Source of the DNA: Desulfitobacterium sp.
GTDB taxonomy: Bacteria > Bacillota > Desulfitobacteriia > Desulfitobacteriales > Desulfitobacteriaceae
DNA length: 12,573 bases
Direction: 5' to 3'
NCBI GenBank assembly: GCA_012799495.1
Contig: JAAZLD010000459.1
Span: forward strand, 1-12,573
The position numbers were made by a program, and so were the translations under genes. The notes under the pieces were generated by a model. It was not told the DNA's origin. It ran no database searches and saw nothing but the letters and a program-made list of their open reading frames with translations. Shown here one piece after another: positions 7,419-12,573 of the stretch. Every line of letters starts with the position of its first letter. The stretch's first letter is position 1.

Positions 7419-8759
7419 TTAAGGGGCTATCTTATTAGATCTTCGCCAGATTCCCAATTTCTCTGCTTCTTTAACAAGTTCATCTCGGAAATCAGGATGA
7501 GCAATAGAAATAAGTGCTTCAGCCCGCTCCCAAGTAGATTTACCTTTCAGGTTGACCATTCCGTACTCCGTAACTATGTAGTTAACCATAGCCCGATGAG
7601 TAGTCACAATAGCACCTGGGGTTAGAATCGGTTTGATACGAGAGAATACTTTTCCTTCTCTGTTTTTATAAGTAGATTCTAAGCAAATGAAAGCTTTTCC
7701 TCCCTTAGAATGATAGGCTCCTAAGTTAAAGTCCACTTGCCCACCTGTACCACTAATATTACGAGTTCCAGAAGATTCTGAACATACTTGGCCAAATAAA
7801 TCCACTTCTACACAGTTGTTGATAGCTATGGCATTATCATTTTTGGCAATATTACCAGGATTATTGCAATAGTCTACAGGATAAGCTGCACACCTAGGAT
7901 TATTATCTAGGAAATCATAAGCTTTTTTGCTTCCGAGACAAAATGTATAAGTTAATTTGTATCTGTCGAGAGTTTTTCTCGCTCCAGTAACCACACCAGA
8001 TTCTACCATATCAACAAAGGATTCTGTCATCATCTCTGTATGGACCCCTAGATCTTTCAGATCTGATTGAGCGATGATTCCTCCTAGGGCATTAGGCATT
8101 CCCCCAATACCAAGTTGAATGCAGCTGCCATCTACTAGTTCCGGTAAAATATAGTTGGCAATTTTAAGGTCTGTTTCTGAAGGAGGTGCCGGAGGAACTT
8201 CCGGAAGATCCCATTCCGTTTCAACAACATAATCCACTTCAGAAATATGAATGGTTTCTTCACGACCTCCTAAACAGCGAGGAATCTTTGGATTAACTTC
8301 AAGAATGATCTTCTTAGCTTTTTCGCAGATGGCTCTGGTATGGGAAACTTGTGGACCAAAGTTAAAGAAACCTTTTTCATCCATAGGAGTAACGGGAATC
8401 ATGGCTACATCAACTTCGAGAAAACGGCGATAATAACTGGGAAGTTCATTATACAAAATAGGAATATGCCAACAAAGTCCTTGGTCATGAAGTTTACGAT
8501 CCAAACCGCTGAAATGCCAATTATTATATACAAAATGCTTAGCTTCTGGATCAACCTTGACAACTTCATGCATTTTTACTGCAGTAACTGACCGAATCTT
8601 CACATCTAGAAGTTCTTCTTTCCTCTGAGCTAGGGCTTTATCTAAAGCCACTGGCTGACCTGTAAAGGATCCATAGTCTACCCAATCGCCTGATTTCACA
8701 ATACTAACAGCCTTTTCCGGAGTTGTTAGCTTTTTTCTATACTCTTCATAAACACTCAT
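7419..8759 (-). CDS. Butyryl-CoA:acetate-type CoA-transferase
   Basis: Moves CoA between a short-chain acyl-CoA (probably butyryl-CoA) and acetate through a glutamyl-CoA intermediate. The 446 residues match the butyryl-CoA:acetate and 4-hydroxybutyrate CoA-transferase family. The likely catalytic glutamate is E242 in LGVHTEM, equivalent to E238 of Clostridium aminobutyricum AbfT as I recall it. The glycine-rich SGTGGQVDF (336-344) and IQLGIGGMPNALGG (214-227) are also family landmarks. The N-terminal AVSIVKSGDWVDYG resembles gut-clostridial But proteins. The ATG has TAGGAGGG upstream. Its place between an acetate transporter and thiolase/crotonase supports butyrate-acetate exchange. The 4-hydroxybutyrate version is the main alternative, but no 4-hydroxybutyryl-CoA dehydratase is visible here. 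Confidence 0.85.
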   Translation of the reverse strand: MSVYEEYRKKLTTPEKAVSIVKSGDWVDYGSFTGQPVALDKALAQRKEELLDVKIRSVTAVKMHEVVKVDPEAKHFVYNNWHFSGLDRKLHDQGLCWHIPILYNELPSYYRRFLEVDVAMIPVTPMDEKGFFNFGPQVSHTRAICEKAKKIILEVNPKIPRCLGGREETIHISEVDYVVETEWDLPEVPPAPPSETDLKIANYILPELVDGSCIQLGIGGMPNALGGIIAQSDLKDLGVHTEMMTESFVDMVESGVVTGARKTLDRYKLTYTFCLGSKKAYDFLDNNPRCAAYPVDYCNNPGNIAKNDNAIAINNCVEVDLFGQVCSESSGTRNISGTGGQVDFNLGAYHSKGGKAFICLESTYKNREGKVFSRIKPILTPGAIVTTHRAMVNYIVTEYGMVNLKGKSTWERAEALISIAHPDFRDELVKEAEKLGIWRRSNKIAP

Positions 8760-8782
8760 TTATAACCCTCCTATCAAATCCA

Positions 8783-9421
8783 TTACATTTTTTTAGTGTT
8801 CCCCGCAGATACAGGAGTACTGTCCTTAATCCATGGCTTTGTAATAGGAAGGATGGTTTTTCCGTAGGCATTATTTAAAATTAGGGCAGATGAGAGATAC
8901 ATTGCCAGGATTCCGGCGAATAAGAGAGGATATGCTGCTGTCACCTTAAATGTAGGACTGAGAACTCCTAAGTCAAGGAAGGCCACTTGAACAACAGCGA
9001 TATCAACAAGAATAACGATGGTAGCTAAAATACTTGTTCCTTTAAAATAGGCTGGTGTCCAAAGAACAAGACAAAATGCGAGAACCAGCCATGCCCAACC
9101 ATCAATAGTTGCATCTAAGGGCAAGGACCATTCTTTAACAATAGCAAAATACTTAACGAAGAACTCTAGTCCACCGACTAACATAAAGAACGCTGAGAAG
9201 TAGAGGAAAACATTTCCGCCGGTCATTTGATTTTCTTTTAGCTCAATTAAACCGACGCAAACCTGGACGACAAATCCACCGATAAGCCAACAACCCATTA
9301 AGGGCATAGCTCCGGGAGTTACCTTTCCACTTAAGAGAGCGAAAAAGATAAAGCAAGCAACACCTAGGGCAACCAAACCCGCTGGAGCTGGATTTGCCCA
9401 GCCATTACTATTATTGGACAT
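8783..9421 (-). CDS. Acetate/short-chain monocarboxylate transporter, GPR1/FUN34/YaaH (SatP) family
   Basis: Six-helix membrane protein expected to move acetate or related acids, probably with protons or as an anion channel. The family signature NPAPAGL lies at residues 10-16, right before the first membrane segment. Hydrophobic segments fall near 14-30, 39-60, 70-93, 108-123, 129-152 and 163-182, and the 212-residue length is normal. The ATG has TTAGGAGGAG upstream, and the stop lies 23 bases before the CoA-transferase gene. The pairing suggests that it supplies acetate for, or removes acetate from, the CoA-transfer reaction; butyrate transport is also possible. It is the first gene of the 9421-5408 set, and no convincing sigma-A promoter is visible just ahead of it. 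Confidence 0.88.
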   Translation of the reverse strand: MSNNSNGWANPAPAGLVALGVACFIFFALLSGKVTPGAMPLMGCWLIGGFVVQVCVGLIELKENQMTGGNVFLYFSAFFMLVGGLEFFVKYFAIVKEWSLPLDATIDGWAWLVLAFCLVLWTPAYFKGTSILATIVILVDIAVVQVAFLDLGVLSPTFKVTAAYPLLFAGILAMYLSSALILNNAYGKTILPITKPWIKDSTPVSAGNTKKM

Positions 9422-9824
9422 TTTACAATCTCCTCCTAAAACTCAATCCTTTTTACTTTTTTCGCTCTACCCTTTTTTATCGTGATCTAATACCTGTCAC
9501 GCTTTCTCTATTCAATGGTTTTCCTCATCATACTCACAGCTACATAACCCTTCTCAGCTATCTCTTTTAGTATCTTGTTAAATAATTCGGATACCGCATT
9601 TGCCGCTCCCTACACCACTACAAAACTTTTCTCCCTTTTTGGAGACTTACAGATGTGGAAATCTGCACCTGCAGTAATTCTCCAGGTACCTCATATCTAA
9701 CTCTAAGTTTTAATTAAGCAAGGATTCTGTGAATCTGAATTTATAACTCACCCCCTTTCAATTTTTATACACTCCCTTTTTCTCTTTCTGATCCTTTTCT
9801 CCAGTAAACCCCATCAGCAAAATT
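9422..9824. other. 403-base gap between etfA and the acetate transporter gene
   Basis: The gap holds no intact gene. Most of it (9508-9759) is a candidate gene remnant, listed separately. Bases 9424-9445 carry the transporter ribosome site. Two weak inverted repeats are present: CAGTAAA/TTTACTG at 9802-9830, overlapping the etfA stop, and CGTGA/TCACG at 9481-9501. Neither is followed by a T-tract on the minus strand, so I see no clear etfA terminator. It therefore remains open whether the etf and transporter sets share a transcript. Confidence 0.6.
9508..9759 (-). pseudogene. Possible remnant of a small gene of about 80 codons, family unknown
   Basis: On the minus strand, AAAGGGGGTGA (a near-perfect ribosome site at about 9749-9759) precedes an ATT where a start codon would be expected (9738-9740). 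That frame meets a TAA at 9714-9716 and then reads LRVRYEVPGELLQVQISTSV in a stretch ending at 9618. A shift into another frame continues as FVVV, a TAG at 9610-9612, then GAANAVSELFNKILKE and AEKGYVAVSMMRKTIE to a TAG at 9508-9510. The segments look protein-like, with amphipathic and charged patterns rather than random sequence, but the reading needs a missing start, two stops and a frameshift. I do not recognise the family. It could also be chance coding-like sequence. Confidence 0.35.
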
Positions 9825-10814
9825 TTACTGATTCACTAGTTTTTTAAACTCTTCAGTTAATACGGGAACTACTTCAAAAAGATCTCCTACAATTCCGTAG
9901 TCAGCTACATTAAAAATATTGGCTTCCGGGTCTCTGTTAATAGCTACGATATATTTAGAAGAACTCATACCTGCTAGATGTTGGATAGCGCCACTTATTC
10001 CACAGGCTATATAGAGAGTGGGGGAAACTGTTTTTCCTGTCTGTCCTACTTGAAACTTGTGTTCCCGCCAACCAGAGTCCACTGCAGCCCGTGAAGCTCC
10101 TACAGCAGCACCAATTACATCAGCACATTCTTCAAGAATAGCGAAGTTTTCCGGACCCTTCATTCCCCGTCCACCAGAGATAATAATGTTAGCATCTGTA
10201 AGTTCAGGTCTCTCAGAAACAGCCAATACTAAATCCTTAAGAACCACTCTTAAATCTTCTGGACCTATTTCTGCTTGCACAGGGATTACTTCAGCCTTGT
10301 GATCAGGATTAGGCTCTGCTAAAGGAAAAGTATTGGGACGGATAGTTGCCATAACAGGTTGGACAATACTACCTACGTGGGCAAAAGCTTTACCAGCATA
10401 AACAGGTCTTTTGAATTTAAAGATCTTTTCTGAATCTATTTCCATCCCTGTACAATCAGAAGCTAGACCTACTCCAAGTCGCTGGGCTAACCTAGGTGCT
10501 AAATCCTTTCCTATAGCAGTATTGCCGAGTAAAAAGGCCTGAGGCTCTCTTTCTCTAATCAAGGAAGCTAGAACTGATGTATAAGCACCTGTGGTATAGT
10601 TGGCCAATTGGGAGTCATCAGCTAGATAGATTTCATCGGCTCCATAGCTGGCTACTTGTTCAGCCAGTCCCTGTATACCCTCACCTAAGATAACAGCACC
10701 CAATTTAACTCCTAACTGATCTGCTCCTTTGCGCCCTTCACTTAATAGTTCTAAAGACACTTTACGAATTTGTCCTTTTTGCTGTTCTATAAATACCCAA
10801 ATTCCAGCGGCCAT
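9825..10814 (-). CDS. etfA: Electron transfer flavoprotein alpha subunit
   Basis: Large subunit of the heterodimeric ETF that takes electrons from acyl-CoA dehydrogenase. The C-terminal FAD domain is clear: SGGRGMKGPENF (213-224), SRAAVDSGW (241-249), QVGQTGKTVSPTLYIACG (255-272) and GISGAIQHLAGM (272-283), ending in NRDPEANIFNVADYGIVGD. The 329-residue length is normal, and I see no fused N-terminal ferredoxin domain. The ATG has AAAGGAGGAG about 10 bases upstream, and 42 bases separate it from the etfB stop. The order acyl-CoA dehydrogenase, etfB, etfA is common in anaerobic Firmicutes. The operon end on this side is uncertain, as noted for the following gap. Confidence 0.95.
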   Translation of the reverse strand: MAAGIWVFIEQQKGQIRKVSLELLSEGRKGADQLGVKLGAVILGEGIQGLAEQVASYGADEIYLADDSQLANYTTGAYTSVLASLIREREPQAFLLGNTAIGKDLAPRLAQRLGVGLASDCTGMEIDSEKIFKFKRPVYAGKAFAHVGSIVQPVMATIRPNTFPLAEPNPDHKAEVIPVQAEIGPEDLRVVLKDLVLAVSERPELTDANIIISGGRGMKGPENFAILEECADVIGAAVGASRAAVDSGWREHKFQVGQTGKTVSPTLYIACGISGAIQHLAGMSSSKYIVAINRDPEANIFNVADYGIVGDLFEVVPVLTEEFKKLVNQ

Positions 10815-10856
10815 TCTACTTAACTCCTCCTTTTTTTGACATTCCTATTATCATTT

Positions 10857-11630
10857 TTAGATGACTTTAGCTTCTTCCCGTAGTAGACGAGCCAATTCTC
10901 GAGCTGCATCTGCAGCTTCTCCTGGAATCTTCCGTCCACCTTCACGAGGTTCAGGTAGAGTGTAGCTTTCTGTTATCATCCGAGGAGCAACTTCACTTTC
11001 TGATAATCCTAGATCACTAAGACTCATAGTGGTAATTGGCTTTCTCTTAGCCTTCATAATTCCAGCTACTGAAGGATAGCGTGGCTCATTGAGTCCTTTT
11101 TGAGCGGTGATCATTAGAGGTAATGGAGACTCTAGAGTTTCAGTTCCTCCATCTATTTCTCGAACCACCGTTGCCTGGCCATTATCTACTTCTAGTTTTA
11201 AAACACTACTAATAGATGGAATCTCTAATTTTTCTGCTAAACGTACTGCTACTTGAGATGAGCCATCATCGATAGCAATCCGGCCGGCAAGAACAATATC
11301 AAAGGGTACTTCTTTTAAAGCCCGAGCTAAGATCTCAGCTGCAGACCATTCGTCAACTTCTTGTAAACTTGGGTCACTAACTAAGATTCCTTTATCAGCG
11401 CCCATAGCTAGGGCAGTCCGCAGAGCTTCCTGGCCCCGCTCTCCTCCTAAAGTAATAACCGTTACTTCTCCTCCTAATTGTTCCTTGAGGCGAATTCCTT
11501 CTTCGATAGCAAATTCGTCATAAGGGTTTATGATTAGATTTACACCTGAAGAGTCGATTTTACCCTCGGAGTTAAGGGCGATTTTTGCTTCTGTATCAAA
11601 TGTTTGTTTAATGCACACAACAATATTCAT
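10857..11630 (-). CDS. etfB: Electron transfer flavoprotein beta subunit, apparently non-bifurcating type
   Basis: Small ETF subunit, partner of EtfA, binding AMP or a second FAD. Visible landmarks are MNIVVCIKQ at the start, INPYDEFAIEEGIRLKE (34-50), MGADKGILV (76-84), AGRIAIDDGSSQ (115-126), and the dehydrogenase recognition loop LNEPRYPSVAGIMKAKRK (180-197). The AIDDxxxQ and VREIDGGTETL (156-166) stretches resemble human ETFB. Bifurcating clostridial EtfB, as I recall it, has G-D-T-A-Q-V-G-P and a W-E-D-G-Y-E-like stretch there. This points to ordinary ETF chemistry, from memory rather than alignment. The 257-residue length is normal. The ATG follows TTAGGAGGA, which overlaps the dehydrogenase stop 12 bases away, so coupling is likely. 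Confidence 0.94.
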   Translation of the reverse strand: MNIVVCIKQTFDTEAKIALNSEGKIDSSGVNLIINPYDEFAIEEGIRLKEQLGGEVTVITLGGERGQEALRTALAMGADKGILVSDPSLQEVDEWSAAEILARALKEVPFDIVLAGRIAIDDGSSQVAVRLAEKLEIPSISSVLKLEVDNGQATVVREIDGGTETLESPLPLMITAQKGLNEPRYPSVAGIMKAKRKPITTMSLSDLGLSESEVAPRMITESYTLPEPREGGRKIPGEAADAARELARLLREEAKVI

Positions 11631-11642
11631 TGCAGCATCCTC

Positions 11643-12573
11643 CTAATCCCTCATAATATGGCTACCAATAACGATTCTCTGTACCTCACTTGTACCTTCA
11701 TAGATTTCTGTAATTTTAGCATCTCGCATCATGCGCTCAACGGGGTATTCTCGGGTATATCCGTAACCTCCATGAATTTGGACAGCTTGAGTAGTTACCC
11801 ACATGGCTACCTCAGAAGCATAAAGTTTAGCCATTGCCGCTTCTTTAGAAACACTTTTGCCTTGGCTAGCGAGATAAGCAGCTTTATAAACTAATAACCG
11901 TGCTGCCTCGATTTGGGTGGCCATATCAGCTAACATGAATTGAATAGCTTGGAACTTACCAATAGCCCTACCAAATTGTTCTCTTTCTTTAGCGTACTTT
12001 TTGGCTTGTTCATAAGCTCCTTGGGCAATTCCTAAGGCCTGGGAAGCAATCCCGATCCGACCATAGTCCAAAGTAACCATTGCTATCTTAAACCCTTGTC
12101 CTTCTTGACCAAGAAGGTTCTCAGCGGGAACTCTTACATTTTCAAAAACTAATTCATAAGTAGCTGAGGAACGAATCCCCATCTTTTTTTCCTTCTTCCC
12201 AAAGGTAAAACCAGGCATTCCTTTTTCTAAAATAAAGGCGGCTATACCTTTATTTCCCTTGCTTTTATCCATTTGAGCAATTACTACATAGGTATCTGCC
12301 TCATACGCATTTGTAATAAAGATTTTTGTTCCATTAATAATGTAGTCGTCTCCGTCTTTAACGGCAGTTGTGCGAGTACCGGAAGCATCAGAACCGGCCA
12401 TAGGCTCAGTTAAACCAAAAGCTCCTATTTTTTCACCAGTAGCTAAAGGTACTAAATATTTCTGCTTTTGTTCTTCTGTTCCAAAAATATAAATAGGGTT
12501 AGCACATAAGCTTGCATGAGCAGAAACAGTCACACCTACAGAAGCATCAACACGGGATAATTCTTCAACGGCG
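11643..12573 (-). CDS. Short-chain (butyryl-CoA-type) acyl-CoA dehydrogenase, partial (N-terminus beyond right edge)
   Basis: FAD enzyme interconverting butyryl-CoA and crotonyl-CoA, with ETF as electron partner. The reading frame stays open to the right edge, giving 309 visible residues that begin AVEELSRVDASVGV. The GTG at 12531-12533 is internal, not the start. About 70 N-terminal residues are missing against the usual 380. FAD/substrate motifs LTEPMAGSD and FITNA are present. QFGRAIGKFQAIQFMLADM and QIHGGYGYTREYPVERMMRD are typical of the C-terminal helical domain. The catalytic base is the Glu in IYEGTSEVQR, at the position used by short- and medium-chain enzymes. Adjacent etfBA and the downstream C4 genes favour butyryl-CoA as substrate, but chain length cannot be fixed from this piece. 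Confidence 0.92.
   Translation of the reverse strand, partial: AVEELSRVDASVGVTVSAHASLCANPIYIFGTEEQKQKYLVPLATGEKIGAFGLTEPMAGSDASGTRTTAVKDGDDYIINGTKIFITNAYEADTYVVIAQMDKSKGNKGIAAFILEKGMPGFTFGKKEKKMGIRSSATYELVFENVRVPAENLLGQEGQGFKIAMVTLDYGRIGIASQALGIAQGAYEQAKKYAKEREQFGRAIGKFQAIQFMLADMATQIEAARLLVYKAAYLASQGKSVSKEAAMAKLYASEVAMWVTTQAVQIHGGYGYTREYPVERMMRDAKITEIYEGTSEVQRIVIGSHIMRD

Noticed and set aside
7411..7425. CCCTT-TGATT-AAGGG inverted repeat at the CoA-transferase stop codon
   Set aside because: Only five base pairs with no T-tract after it on the minus strand; the genes on each side have operon-like spacing.
9481..9501. CGTGA-N11-TCACG inverted repeat ahead of the transporter gene, as a CRP/Fnr-type operator
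   Set aside because: The spacing is too long for the TGTGA-N6-TCACA class, there is only one copy, and five-base arms occur by chance.
9590..9615. GG-N10-GC sigma-54-like match on the minus strand ahead of the transporter
   Set aside because: Only the GG/GC spacing and a few further bases fit (about 7 of 11 positions), and it falls inside the coding-like remnant.
9802..9830. CAGTAAA/TTTACTG repeat overlapping the etfA stop, as a terminator
   Set aside because: A/T-rich seven-base stem with a 15-base loop and no following T-tract on the minus strand.
11604..11894. Plus-strand open frames lying over etfB/dehydrogenase and others such as 8340-8591, 6459-6737 and 3968-4207
   Set aside because: They lie antisense within well-supported genes, lack ribosome sites and show no family motifs.

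Overview
The window looks like chromosomal DNA of an anaerobic, low-to-moderate-GC Gram-positive bacterium. A clostridial sulfite- or metal-respiring lineage such as the Peptococcaceae/Desulfitobacterium group is my inference. Support comes from strong AGGAGG-type ribosome binding sites before almost every gene, the A/T-rich codon use, a membrane-bound molybdenum respiratory enzyme, and a butyryl-CoA gene set. All ten genes are on the minus strand, so transcription runs from high to low coordinates. There are no RNA genes, insertion sequences or CRISPR arrays.

Four-carbon acyl-CoA region (12573 down to 5408). An acyl-CoA dehydrogenase cut by the right edge is followed by etfB and etfA. A 403-base gap then holds what looks like a decayed small gene. 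Next comes a tight set: an acetate transporter of the SatP/YaaH family, a butyryl-CoA:acetate-type CoA-transferase, a thiolase and a crotonase. Together these cover acetate or butyrate exchange, CoA transfer, butyryl-CoA/crotonyl-CoA redox, crotonyl-CoA hydration and acetyl-CoA condensation or cleavage. 3-Hydroxybutyryl-CoA dehydrogenase is the missing step and is not in the window. EtfB resembles the ordinary (non-bifurcating) type, which hints at fatty-acid oxidation or a quinone-linked role rather than classic bifurcating butyrate fermentation. A clear intrinsic terminator follows the crotonase gene.

Respiratory region (5407 down to 1). This is a four-gene operon: a 1031-residue Tat-exported molybdopterin oxidoreductase closely resembling tetrathionate reductase TtrA, a TorD-type chaperone, a four-cluster ferredoxin-like subunit (TtrB type) and an NrfD-type quinol-oxidising membrane subunit (TtrC type, cut by the left edge). 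Together they should form a membrane-anchored reductase facing outside the cytoplasm that takes electrons from menaquinol. The true electron acceptor cannot be read from sequence.

The most notable control element is the 313-base gap before ttrA. It contains a good match to a sigma-54 (-24/-12) promoter. About 110 to 165 bases further upstream are three copies of a TGACA-N3-TGTCA palindrome, one of them built into the stem of the crotonase terminator. This is the layout expected for an operon switched on by a sigma-54 enhancer-binding regulator, whose gene is not in the window.
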